NCBI RefSeq assembly: GCF_000514815.1
Contig: NZ_KI911472.1
Span: 215,008-267,136, forward strand
Direction: 5' to 3'
DNA length: 52,129 nt
Origin: Salinispora fenicalii
GTDB taxonomy: Bacteria > Actinomycetota > Actinomycetes > Mycobacteriales > Micromonosporaceae
Both the position numbers and the translations under genes were made by a program. How positions within the stretch are numbered: position 1 is the stretch's first letter; each line of letters starts with the position of its first letter. Positions 36,680 through 44,657 of the stretch are shown here, piece by piece. The notes beneath the pieces were generated by a model that searched no databases, had not been told where the DNA came from, and saw only the letters and a list, made by a program, of their open reading frames with translations.

Positions 36680-37626
36680 TGGGCATCCCCTCCGGACTTC
36701 GGGGCGTCGGCATCTCGGGTTGAGCCGGTGCCGGCGTACTCCACGCTATCCCGGGTCAGCGCCATGAACGCCTCCTCCAGGGTGCCGCGTTGCGGGACTA
36801 CCTCGTGTAGAACGTGCCCACCGGCCGATGCGATCTCACCGATCCTGGTCGCATCCATGTCCTCAACGCTCAGTTCGTTGTCGTCGTTGCGGGTCACCGT
36901 GCCGCCGGACCGTACGATGGCCTCGGCCAGTTCGTCGGCGTTCGGACTGCGTACGAGCACCGTCTGCTTCTTGCCCCGCTCGATGAACTCCTCGGTTGGG
37001 CAGTCCGCGATCAGGCTGCCGCGGCCGATGATGATGAGATGCTCGGCAGTCATTGCCATCTCGTTCATCAGGTGGCTGGAGACGAAGACGGTTCGACCCT
37101 CGGCCGCCAGCTGCCGCATAAAGGTGCGAACCCAGAGGATGCCCTCCGGGTCAAGCCCATTGACCGGCTCGTCCAACACCAGCACGTTTGGATCACCGAG
37201 TAGGGCGGCAGCGAGCCCGAGCCGCTGCCCCATGCCGAGGGAGAAGCCACCGGCCCGCTTGTGCGCCACGTCGCGAAGCCCGACCAGGTCGAGCACTTCG
37301 TAAATCCGCTTTTTGCCGATGCCCTGCGACTGGGCCAGGCAGAGCAGATGGTTGTAGGCGGTCCGGCCGGGGTGTACGGCCTTGGCCTCCAAGAGCGCGC
37401 CGACCACGGCGAGCGGGGTGGTCAATTCCCGGTATCGCTTGCCGTCGATGGTTGCGGTGCCGTGATCCGGATGGTCGAGACCGAGCAGTAGGCGCATGGT
37501 CGTCGATTTGCCGGCGCCGTTGGGGCCGAGGAACCCGGTTACTTTACCGGGCCCGACCGTGAAGGATAGATCCTTCACAGCGACCTTATCGCCGTAGCGC
37601 TTAGTCAGGTTCTTGGCTTCGATCAT
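36676..37626 (-). CDS. ABC exporter ATP-binding protein
   Basis: The 316-residue ATPase has Walker A GPNGAGKST (residues ~34-42), a signature variant FSLGMGQRLGLAAAL, Walker B VLVLDEPVNGLDPEG and the H-loop in VSSHLMNEM. A C-terminal extension (about 225-316) resembles the DrrA/NatA-type regulatory region. Pairs of this kind often give self-resistance in antibiotic clusters (DrrAB being the classic case), and the VOC gene next door fits, but the link is inference. Its ATG overlaps the VOC stop by four bases. Confidence 0.92.
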   Translation of the reverse strand: MIEAKNLTKRYGDKVAVKDLSFTVGPGKVTGFLGPNGAGKSTTMRLLLGLDHPDHGTATIDGKRYRELTTPLAVVGALLEAKAVHPGRTAYNHLLCLAQSQGIGKKRIYEVLDLVGLRDVAHKRAGGFSLGMGQRLGLAAALLGDPNVLVLDEPVNGLDPEGILWVRTFMRQLAAEGRTVFVSSHLMNEMAMTAEHLIIIGRGSLIADCPTEEFIERGKKQTVLVRSPNADELAEAIVRSGGTVTRNDDNELSVEDMDATRIGEIASAGGHVLHEVVPQRGTLEEAFMALTRDSVEYAGTGSTRDADAPKSGGDAQ

Positions 37627-38228
37627 CCGTTCCGTCCTGAAGAGGCCGATGGTTGGGAGGATGGGGGGTCCCCGGAGTCGCCACCGTCGCCGGTGTCTTT
37701 TCTCCGGCGGCGGAGCTGAGCGAACCGCAGCGCGTTGCCGGCTGGGTCGCGGAATGCGCAGTCCCGGACACCCCAGGGCTGGTCAGTCGGCTCTTGCGAC
37801 ACCGTCGCGCCTCTGGCGCGAAGGTGCTCGAAAGTCGCGTCACAGTCCTCAGTGCGGAACACCAAACCGGGCAGTAGGCCCTTTACCAGCAGCTCCGCCA
37901 GGGCCTGCTGGTCAGCGGGCGAGGTTTCCGGGTAGACAACCAGGGACTGCAGAACGATGTCGGCATCGGGTTGCCCGGGCGAACCGAGGGCAACCCAGCG
38001 CAATCCCTCGAAGGTATGGTCTTGGCGAACCTCAAAGCCGAGAATGTCTCGGTAGAAGGTGAGCGCCCGGTCATGGTCGTCCACGGCGACGAAGCGCTGC
38101 GCAACCTTGACTCCCATGTGCTTCATGCTACGAACGGCGGGACGCCGGGCGCTTCTTGATTCCTGATGGACCTGGGGCGAATTGTGGTTGACCGAAACGT
38201 CAGCTGCCTCCGGTTTGCGCGCGTTCAT
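37623..38228 (-). CDS. VOC (glyoxalase/bleomycin-resistance) family protein
   Basis: The 201-residue protein contains a complete VOC unit (about 38-170): AQRFVAVDDHDRALTFYRDILGFEV, LPGLVFRTEDCDATFEHLRARGA, GVRDCAFRDPAGNALRFAQL. Members bind metals and act as dioxygenases, isomerases or drug-binding resistance proteins; only fold-level assignment is possible. ATG 38228 is preferred because AAAGGAG lies seven bases upstream on the minus strand, though it gives a 34-residue N-terminal extension; starts at 38126 or 38117 would match the domain but lack a ribosome binding site. Coupled to the ATPase gene. Confidence 0.85.
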   Translation of the reverse strand: MNARKPEAADVSVNHNSPQVHQESRSARRPAVRSMKHMGVKVAQRFVAVDDHDRALTFYRDILGFEVRQDHTFEGLRWVALGSPGQPDADIVLQSLVVYPETSPADQQALAELLVKGLLPGLVFRTEDCDATFEHLRARGATVSQEPTDQPWGVRDCAFRDPAGNALRFAQLRRRRKDTGDGGDSGDPPSSQPSASSGRNG

Positions 38229-38261
38229 CCGACAGCTCCTTTCGCGGGCGGTGGGTGGGTA

Positions 38262-39038
38262 TCAGGTGGTGGCGAACTCGACCAGGACCTGACCGAGCGC
38301 CTCCATCTCGATCCGGTGCCAGGACCCGGGCAGCTCTCTTCCGGAGGCGTTTGGTAGGGCCGCTGCCGTCGCCTGGGCCGCGGCCCGCAGCCAGTCGCTG
38401 GTGCCGTCGCTGTTGACGACCAAGGTGGGAGTCCGTAGGGCGGCCAGCCGATTGACCGGGACGGTGTAGTCCCCACAAAGAGTGACGTCATAGGCGAGTG
38501 TGTGCGCATTCGCCTCGTTCGTCGCCCAGAGTGGGCCTTGCCGCCACTGGGCGATTGCCGTTGGGGGCAGGTCCATCAGCACGCTCAGGAAGTACTCCGC
38601 AGCCGCGCCGCGTTGGTCGTCGGCGACCAACGCGCGCAGCCGGTCGGCCGCATCGAGGGGCGGTCGTGGGTGGTCACCGACCCGAAAGTACGGTTCGTGT
38701 AGGGCCAGTTTGGTGATCGGTGTACCCGCCAGGGCCGCCTCCAACGCGAGGTTCGCACCGCACGAACCGGCAAACACCACCGCGTGGCCGCCCGCCTCCT
38801 CGATCACGACGGCGAGGTCTTCAATCTCGCGTTCGATGGCATATTGGGGGGAATCTCCGCTCTGCCCCCGTCCCCGGCGGTCGTAGACGTAGGTGGTGCA
38901 GTGCGCTGTCAGCTCGGGGACGAGCGCGTCGAAAATTTTGTGATCGCGGAATGCGCCGTTCAGGAGCACGATCGGCGGTCCGGTGCCGGCCCGTTGGTAG
39001 GCGATCGTGGTGCCATCTCGCGAAACGACCTTTCGCAT
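38262..39038 (-). CDS. Alpha/beta hydrolase
   Basis: The 258-residue hydrolase has the oxyanion strand PPIVLLNGAFRDHK, YDRRGRGQSGDS, the nucleophile elbow AGSCGA (Ser nucleophile; the usual first Gly is Ala), an Asp region near TPTLVVNSDGTSDW and the C-terminal His in GSWHRIE. The start at 39038 is fixed by GAGGAG six bases upstream. It heads the hydrolase-VOC-ABC operon. It may act on the exported compound, e.g. by ester hydrolysis; the substrate is unknown. Confidence 0.88.
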   Translation of the reverse strand: MRKVVSRDGTTIAYQRAGTGPPIVLLNGAFRDHKIFDALVPELTAHCTTYVYDRRGRGQSGDSPQYAIEREIEDLAVVIEEAGGHAVVFAGSCGANLALEAALAGTPITKLALHEPYFRVGDHPRPPLDAADRLRALVADDQRGAAAEYFLSVLMDLPPTAIAQWRQGPLWATNEANAHTLAYDVTLCGDYTVPVNRLAALRTPTLVVNSDGTSDWLRAAAQATAAALPNASGRELPGSWHRIEMEALGQVLVEFATT

Positions 39039-39173
39039 TTGAGTCTCCTCGGTGTTACCCACGTCGATGTTCGTCGCCGAATTCTGGTCGCTTGATTGGC
39101 CTCTGTCGGGGTCTGGTTGGCTGCCGAGTTTCCACACCAGTGGGGCAGCCTTCGCCGTTCTCGGTACCGTGCT

Positions 39174-39187
39174 CACGCAATTGCGTG
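39174..39187. promoter_or_regulatory. Perfect 14-bp palindrome, candidate operator
   Basis: CACGCAATTGCGTG is a perfect palindrome lying about 135 bases upstream of the hydrolase start and 90 bases past the SARP stop. It is the only strong symmetric site in this interval and could be a repressor operator for the hydrolase-VOC-ABC operon. No matching repressor gene was identified in the window. Confidence 0.4.
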
Positions 39188-39278
39188 GTAGGGAGGTCTG
39201 CCCGGCATGGGGAAGTAGTATTCTGCGGAGATGGACTCCGCTTAGGAAAAGCGTGCCGCTCCGGCGGGCCGGCCGTGG

Positions 39279-40115
39279 TTAGGGATGGCGCACTGTGAAT
39301 TGGCCCGGGGGCGAAAGCGGTGACGTCTCCTCCAGTCCCGGATCGCCCGCGAGGATGGCGGCTAGGAGTCGCTGCACTCGTGGTCCTGGTTCGACGCCGA
39401 GCTCTTCGTTGAGGATGGAACGGAGGTGATGATAGGCCTGAAGTGAGCGTCCAACATGACCGGCGCGATACATGGCCATCATGCGTAGCGCGCATAGGTT
39501 TTCGTTCATCGGGTTCCGGGCGGTGACGAGCGTTAGTTCGGCCAGTAGGTCGGAGTGCCGGCCCAGGGCCAGGTCCATTTCGATCCGGCGCTCCAGTGCA
39601 CAGAGTCGACTCTCTTCCAGTGACGCCGCCTCGATCTCCAGAACTGGCCCCATTCGGACATCTACCAAGGCTGAACCACGCCAAACCTGGAGTGCGTGGG
39701 TGAACTCTTGCGAGGCCCGGTGCTGGTTGCCCGCCTCAGCCGCGGTGCGACCGGCGGCCAGGTGGCGGTTGTATATTTCGACATCTGTTTCACACGCGAG
39801 GCCCTCGAGTAGATAGCCATTGTGGCGGGTGCCGATGATCTGACGGGCCGCCGGGCTGCCGTACCCTGCCGTGGCGAGTGCGTTGCGTAGCTGCAAAATG
39901 TAGGTCTGCAGGGTAGTCGCGTGGCTTCGTGGTGGACGGTCTCCCCATAGTTCTTCGATGAGCATCGGCACGGTGACGACGCGTCCGACATTCAATGCGA
40001 GTAGGGCGAGCACCTGACGTTGCTTGGGTGCGCTGGTCTCCACCGGCGTACGACCAAAGTGGAGCGAGAGTGGGCCGAGCAGCCCGAATCTCAAAAGTGT
40101 CTGGTCCCTTTCCAC
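39279..40115 (-). CDS. SARP-family pathway regulator
   Basis: The 278-residue protein has an OmpR-like winged helix at the N-terminus (about 8-105: LRFGLLGPLSLHFGRTPVETSAPKQ..., TLQTYILQLRNAL, GTRHNGYLL) followed by a bacterial transcriptional activation domain (about 110-255, with DVRMGPVLEIEAASLEESRL). Length and layout match small Streptomyces antibiotic regulatory proteins. These activate polyketide clusters by binding direct repeats near -35 boxes. The GTG at 40115 follows GGAGGAG. It faces away from the AraC gene across 750 bases. Confidence 0.93.
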   Translation of the reverse strand: MERDQTLLRFGLLGPLSLHFGRTPVETSAPKQRQVLALLALNVGRVVTVPMLIEELWGDRPPRSHATTLQTYILQLRNALATAGYGSPAARQIIGTRHNGYLLEGLACETDVEIYNRHLAAGRTAAEAGNQHRASQEFTHALQVWRGSALVDVRMGPVLEIEAASLEESRLCALERRIEMDLALGRHSDLLAELTLVTARNPMNENLCALRMMAMYRAGHVGRSLQAYHHLRSILNEELGVEPGPRVQRLLAAILAGDPGLEETSPLSPPGQFTVRHP

Positions 40116-40861
40116 CCGATCTCCTCCGTGTAACGGACTATCAACATCAAGCCGTTCGTGTTGGCCTGGCGGCAGGCTTGGGTTGACATAGAAATGGAGC
40201 CGAATTGTTTGGTGAAGCGAGTCCGGTAGCGAATGCTTACCGGGTTGGGAAAATGTTTTCAGGGCGCCTACAGGTAGGCGCAGTCAGGTGTTCGATGTTT
40301 CTCCCCCCATCGATCCAGTCCCTGGGTGCCGCAGGTAATTGCGTAATATTGTGCCATGATCCAGCGGTCCAGGGAACTGGTGATTAACTCGGTGCCCACA
40401 AGGTAGAAATGTCGGTTCCAGGTGAGAAAAGTGTTTGTAGGTTTCGGTGGAGATATAATCGGTTTCGTCACGATTTTCTGGGACGGTTGACCTCTGTCTG
40501 CCGGCAGAGCCGGTTGTCGTTCTCATGCAGCGGCTCAGGGCGGAGATGGACCTCCTGTTTCTGGTCGGCTGGTGCGCGGAGCCTCGGCGATTTAACGGAT
40601 GTAAATATGTCTTATCGCCTCGAATCATGCTTTCCCATCACTTAGGGTGTCGCGCCTGCCTGGAACGGTGGTCGCGTCGGCCCTGATGGGTTGCGGTCGT
40701 AGATGCTGCGGTGAATCACACCGATATGCGGACAGTGACAAATTGTTGCGGCTCTTTCGCTGTCGGTGATCGCCGACTCGGATCCTGTCCCCAGTGCTGC
40801 TCGAGCTGATCCCGATGGGGGTTGGTCACCCTGATGGCCGCGACGATGCAGTGAGGTGCGT
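40116..40861. promoter_or_regulatory. Large divergent regulatory region between SARP and AraC genes
   Basis: About 745 bases with no convincing gene and clearly more A/T than the flanks. It contains a TTGACA at 40183-40188 and a near-perfect operator-like palindrome at 40264-40281. Both regulators probably have promoters here. I could not identify SARP-type direct heptamer repeats by eye. Confidence 0.5.
40264..40281. promoter_or_regulatory. Inverted repeat GCGCCTAC-AG-GTAGGCGC
   Basis: Two perfect 8-bp arms with a 2-base centre, about 150 bases upstream of the SARP start. The short centre suits a dimeric DNA-binding protein rather than an RNA hairpin. The binding protein is unknown. Confidence 0.4.
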
Positions 40862-41707
40862 ATGGACAGTGCAGTCGAACGGGCGATCGAGTATCTCTGG
40901 GAGCGTTATGACAGGCCGCTGACGCTGACCGAAATCGCGGAGAGCGCTGGGTTGAGTAGGTTTTACTTCGCCCGGCTTTTTCGCAATATAACCGGCATTA
41001 CTCCCGGTCGGTTCCTGGCCGCTATTCGGATTTACCAAGCCAAGCAGCTTCTTCTCGAGACCTCGCTGCGGATAACAGATGTCTCTGTGCTGGTGGGGTA
41101 TAGCAGCCTTGGCTCTTTCAGTAATTGCTTCACATCTAGTGTCGGAGTCTCGCCCGGCCGGTTCCGTCGCCTCTCGTCCACTGGTGCGACTGAGTTGCCG
41201 GACCTGGCGCCCGTCGCGCGTGTCGGCTCCGGGGCGATCGCCGGGACGATCAGTCTTCCGGAAGGACACGGCAATGCCCAGGTCTATCTGGGCGCGTTCT
41301 CGACCCGGATCGTGCAGCACCGCGCGGTTTCATCGATGATCATAGACGTGCCGGGCGGCCGTCCGTCCTGTTACCACCTGCCGTACGTACCCGACGGCAC
41401 CTGGTTCGTGCACGCGGTCGCGGTAGCCGACGGCGTCGGGACCGATGCCCGCCGTCGTACCGCCCTGATCGGCATGCACCCCCTGGTAACGGTCGTCGCC
41501 GATGGTGTGACCAGTGCCGCGGTCCGCCTGCGCCGGCGGTGGGCGATCGACCCACCTGTTCTGCTCGCGCTACCAGAACTCACACCCCTGCCCGCTCCGG
41601 CAGCTGGCGGGTGCCCGGCCACGACGGCACGGCAGATACCGATTGCCCGCTCCGCGGACCCATCCCGTCGGCTGGCGCTGACGGGCCTGGCGCGAACGCT
41701 GCCCTGA
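40862..41707 (+). CDS. AraC-family regulator with N-terminal HTH
   Basis: The 281-residue protein has its AraC DNA-binding domain at the N-terminus (about 1-105: YDRPLTLTEIAESAGLSRFYFARLFRNITGITPGRF and ITDVSVLVGYSSLGSFSNCFTSSVGVSPGRF), the reverse of the usual order. A C-terminal beta-rich domain follows (about 120-240). ATG 40862 is preferred over GTG 40856 because GAGGTG lies five bases before it. A lone StrR-type half-site (CAGTCGAAC, 40872-40880) falls in its first codons, probably by chance. It likely regulates the adjacent cluster. Confidence 0.88.
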   Translation: MDSAVERAIEYLWERYDRPLTLTEIAESAGLSRFYFARLFRNITGITPGRFLAAIRIYQAKQLLLETSLRITDVSVLVGYSSLGSFSNCFTSSVGVSPGRFRRLSSTGATELPDLAPVARVGSGAIAGTISLPEGHGNAQVYLGAFSTRIVQHRAVSSMIIDVPGGRPSCYHLPYVPDGTWFVHAVAVADGVGTDARRRTALIGMHPLVTVVADGVTSAAVRLRRRWAIDPPVLLALPELTPLPAPAAGGCPATTARQIPIARSADPSRRLALTGLARTLP

Positions 41708-41731
41708 CCCATGGTTTCACCGCAGCAGCCT

Positions 41732-41761
41732 GTTCGACTGACGTCACCAGTGCGGTTGAAC
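41732..41761. promoter_or_regulatory. StrR/NovG-type operator upstream of the 2,3-dehydratase gene
   Basis: GTTCGACTG (41732-41740) and CGGTTGAAC (41753-41761) both match the published half-sites GTTCRACTG and CRGTYGAAC exactly. The spacer is 12 bases instead of the consensus 11. It lies about 190 bases before the dehydratase start, in a non-coding gap. The regulator encoded at 49357-50463 is the obvious candidate binder. Confidence 0.65.
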
Positions 41762-41952
41762 GTGGCCAGCCAGCCGGAGCGTCTCGGCCGCACCGGGTCC
41801 GGGGCAACGTCGAGGATGCCCGTCGGGGCGGTCCCTAAGCACCATGGCGGGACCGGTGCCGGGGCGTTTTCGGACTGACGCCTACCAATCGGCGAGCGCC
41901 CGTTCCGGTGACCTCCTATACGGCTCGCGCACTAAGGAAGTGGTGATCGACC

Positions 41953-43347
41953 GTGACCTCAGCCATACTGCTCCAACCGCGTTGCGGCACCGCACTCGCC
42001 GAACGACTCGCGCATTCGGCCGCCGCCACCGAGGGCGCCGGGATCGCGACGTCCGATGTGCTGGGCTGGCTCGCCGCCGAGCGGGTAGCGTGCCGCACCC
42101 GAGTGCGGCGGATCCCGTTCGCGGAATTGGACGGGTGGTCGTTTCGGACGGGAACCGGCAATCTGCAACACCGCAGTGGGCGGTTCTTCACGGTGGAGGG
42201 TCTGCACGTCGCCCGACCGGATGTGGGCGCCGAATGGCAGCAGCCGATCATCGTGCAAGGGGAGATCGGCATCCTCGGGATCCTGGCGAAGGAGTTCGAC
42301 GGAACGTTGCACTTCCTCATGCAGGCGAAAGTGGAGCCCGGCAACCCCAACCTGGTGCAGCTGTCGCCCACCGTGCAGGCCACCCGGAGTAACTACACGA
42401 AGGCCCACGGCGGGACGGCGGTGAAGTACCTGGAACACTTCCTTGATCCACCTCCAGGCCGGGTGCTCACCGATGTCCTGCAGTCCGAGCATGGCGCCTG
42501 GTTCTACCGCAAGCGTAATCGCAACATGATTGTCGAGGTGACGGGTGAGGTGCCGGCGGACGAGCGTTTCCGCTGGCTTACGCTCGGTCAGATAGGTCGG
42601 CTCCTTCGGCATGACAATGTCGTCAACATGGACTCGAGGACGGTACTGGCGAGCGCACCGCTGGCCTATCCCGAGCGTGGCGCCATCTGCTCCGACGCCG
42701 AGGTGGTCTCCTGGTTCACCGGTCAACGGGCCAGCCACGAGGTGTCGGCCCACTGCATGCCGCTGGCGCAGGTAGCCGGCTGGTGCCGCGACGAGTACAG
42801 CATCTACCGTCCGGACCAGCGCCACTTCCGGGTGTTGGCGGTCGCTGTTGAGGGCGCGAACCGAGAGGTTTCAAGCTGGAGCCAGCCGCTGATCGAGCCG
42901 GTAGCCCCAGGTGTGGTGGCCTTTGCGTACCGGAGCTTCGCCGGTGTACCGCACGTTCTCGTGCACGCCCGAGTGGAGGGGGGCTTCCTCGATACCGTGG
43001 AGCTGGCGCCGACCGTGCAGTGCGTCCCAGCGAGCTACACCCAGGTGCCGGCGGCGCAACGCCCTCCGTTCCTGGACCTGATGCTGGACCCACCCCCGGA
43101 ACAGATCCGATATGCGGCGACGCATTCCGAGGAGGGCGGTCGGTTCCGCGATGCCGAGAACCGCTACCTCGTGGTCGCCACCGACGAGGCGGCGACCCCG
43201 ACAGAGGCGCCGCCCGGCTACCACTGGATCACTCCGGGCCAGCTCAGCTGGCTAGCCGGACACAGCCGCTACGTCAACGTCCAGGCCCGGACATTGCTGG
43301 CAATCCTGCAGACTGGGGCCGCCGATATCGGCCAGGATTCGTGGTGA
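41953..43347 (+). CDS. NDP-hexose 2,3-dehydratase
   Basis: The 464-residue enzyme is the internally duplicated NDP-4-keto-6-deoxyglucose 2,3-dehydratase that commits sugars to the 2,6-dideoxy series. The two halves (about 20-225 and 235-455) repeat the same blocks: QPII/QPLIEP, QAKVEPGNPNLVQLSPTVQAT / HARVEGGFLDTVELAPTVQCV, L-D-P-P-P, S-E-H-G-A-W-F / S-E-E-G-G-R-F, and a W-[LI]-T-x-G-Q-[IL] segment. No partner 3-ketoreductase, glucose-1-phosphate thymidylyltransferase or glycosyltransferase is in the window, so these must lie to the right or elsewhere. GTG 41953 is the start. A StrR-type operator precedes it. Confidence 0.93.
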   Translation: MTSAILLQPRCGTALAERLAHSAAATEGAGIATSDVLGWLAAERVACRTRVRRIPFAELDGWSFRTGTGNLQHRSGRFFTVEGLHVARPDVGAEWQQPIIVQGEIGILGILAKEFDGTLHFLMQAKVEPGNPNLVQLSPTVQATRSNYTKAHGGTAVKYLEHFLDPPPGRVLTDVLQSEHGAWFYRKRNRNMIVEVTGEVPADERFRWLTLGQIGRLLRHDNVVNMDSRTVLASAPLAYPERGAICSDAEVVSWFTGQRASHEVSAHCMPLAQVAGWCRDEYSIYRPDQRHFRVLAVAVEGANREVSSWSQPLIEPVAPGVVAFAYRSFAGVPHVLVHARVEGGFLDTVELAPTVQCVPASYTQVPAAQRPPFLDLMLDPPPEQIRYAATHSEEGGRFRDAENRYLVVATDEAATPTEAPPGYHWITPGQLSWLAGHSRYVNVQARTLLAILQTGAADIGQDSW

Positions 43348-43432
43348 GGTGTAGTGGGCCGCCGCTCTCCGTTGCCCGTGGCCCCGCGGCCCGCACGCTA
43401 CGGCGGCGACCTCAGCCTGATCTTGGCTTTTC

Positions 43433-43488
43433 CCGCCGCACCGCCGCACCGCCGCACCGCCGCACCGCCGCACCGCCGCACCGCCGCA
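43433..43488. repeat. Seven tandem copies of the octamer CCGCCGCA
   Basis: Seven uninterrupted copies of an 8-base unit lie between the convergent dehydratase and sulfotransferase genes, ending 13 bases from the latter's stop. The period is not a multiple of three, so it is not coding. Such an array can change copy number by slippage. Confidence 0.9.
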
Positions 43489-43501
43489 CCCGCTGCACGA
43501 G

Positions 43502-44167
43502 TCAGTTCGTTGTCGCGCCGGCGGCCCCGCCGCTGGCCTCTCGGATGACCCGGCGCATCGACTCGCCGTCGTTGGCGTGTGGGAAGTTCTCCGCCGGCAC
43601 CGTGACTCCGAGGAACGCGCACAGCGGCTCCCATCCCTGCTGTACGTCGTAGATGAGTAGGTTGTCGGGGGCGACGAAGTTGGCGACCTCCTCGTTGTGT
43701 CGGCGAAATACGTTAATGGCGTGCTCCTTGTCGGTGAAGCGTCCACCGAAGAGTCCATCCCAGACCATGGTGTTCACGAATCGGTACATCCGCGCCGGCA
43801 TAGAGCCGGGTTCCGGTGGATTGTCGCGGTTCCGGAGGGCGAACTGGTACAGGGTGCCGTACGTGCTTCGGTACCACTCTTCGCCGTCTCGAATGGTCAG
43901 AATTACTTTCGCCTCCGGGAACGCCTGAATGATTTCCTTGTGGTACACCGCGCTGGGTCCGTCCACTACGGAGGTGAAGCCGTTGAAGAGTGCCTCCCAA
44001 TCGGGATGCTGCCCCTCGCAGACGACCTTTTCCCACTGCCGGAGCCGGTCCGAGTCGTTGACGATATCGAACATGTGATAGCAGGGTCCGTAGCCGAGGC
44101 GCTCCAGCGCCACCTTCAGCGACGTGGTGCCAGTCCTGCCCAAGCCGGTGTTGATGAGCCGTAACAT
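43502..44167 (-). CDS. Sulfotransferase family protein
   Basis: The 221-residue protein has a 5'-phosphosulfate loop TGLGRTGTTSLKVAL (residues ~7-21) and a 3'-phosphate motif ILTIRDGEEWYRSTYGT (about 89-105), which match PAPS-dependent sulfotransferases of the bacterial/eukaryote-like Sulfotransfer_4 type. It would place sulfate on a hydroxyl or amine, possibly of the cluster's product. ATG 44167 follows GGAGGGG. It is the third gene of a minus-strand set with the amidotransferase-like and AhpD-fold genes; a 43-base gap separates it from the latter. Confidence 0.85.
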   Translation of the reverse strand: MLRLINTGLGRTGTTSLKVALERLGYGPCYHMFDIVNDSDRLRQWEKVVCEGQHPDWEALFNGFTSVVDGPSAVYHKEIIQAFPEAKVILTIRDGEEWYRSTYGTLYQFALRNRDNPPEPGSMPARMYRFVNTMVWDGLFGGRFTDKEHAINVFRRHNEEVANFVAPDNLLIYDVQQGWEPLCAFLGVTVPAENFPHANDGESMRRVIREASGGAAGATTN

Positions 44168-44210
44168 AGGTGACCCCTCCTGCCGGTGTTCGTGTCGGGT
44201 TGGCTCGGAT

Positions 44211-44657
44211 TTAGCGCCAGTCCCCTGGGTCCTGTCGAGTGGATAGATTGATGCAATTCCAGAGGTTGACCAGCCCGATATGCATGATCAACGCGCTGAG
44301 CTCTGGCTCGGTGTAGTGCCGGGCGGCCTCGTCCCAGACATCGTCTGGCACCGGATCTGCCCGATCACTGAGGCGGGAGGCAGTCTCGGCGAGCGCCAGC
44401 GCCGCCCGTTCGGCATCGGTGAAACAGTCGGCCTCCCGCCAGGAAGCGACGGTGGGTAAGCGGTTGTCGATCTGTGCTGCGGCTTCCGGGTTGGCCGGCA
44501 GGATCCAGACTCGACCATTGAGCTGGCTGACCCGCATCCGTACTAGATCGAGCGTCCGGACCGGTACGCCGACCTGGTTGATCACTTTACCGAGTTCGAG
44601 CAGGGGCGGCAGCGCGTCGGGCACGATCAGAGACGGGTTGTTCATCCGCGATGCCAT
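44211..44657 (-). CDS. Carboxymuconolactone decarboxylase/AhpD-fold protein lacking the CxxC
   Basis: The 148-residue protein follows the AhpD-like pattern LDLVRMRVSQLNG, then an acidic loop, SWREADCFTDAERAALALAE and the ALIMHIGLVNLWNCIN helix. Where peroxidase members carry C-x-x-C (after N-G), it has R49-V-W-I52, and the following His is also lost, so thiol redox chemistry is unlikely. It may act as a decarboxylase, isomerase-like or scaffold protein. ATG 44657 follows GGGAGA and overlaps the previous gene's 3' end by 71 bases. Confidence 0.8.
   Translation of the reverse strand: MASRMNNPSLIVPDALPPLLELGKVINQVGVPVRTLDLVRMRVSQLNGRVWILPANPEAAAQIDNRLPTVASWREADCFTDAERAALALAETASRLSDRADPVPDDVWDEAARHYTEPELSALIMHIGLVNLWNCINLSTRQDPGDWR

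Noticed and set aside
40872..40880. Third StrR operator (CAGTCGAAC) at the AraC start
   Set aside because: Only one half-site is present; the position 11 bases upstream does not match the partner half, and it lies in coding sequence.
43433..43488. CRISPR-like repeat array
   Set aside because: The units are 8 bases long and contiguous, with no spacers and no cas genes.
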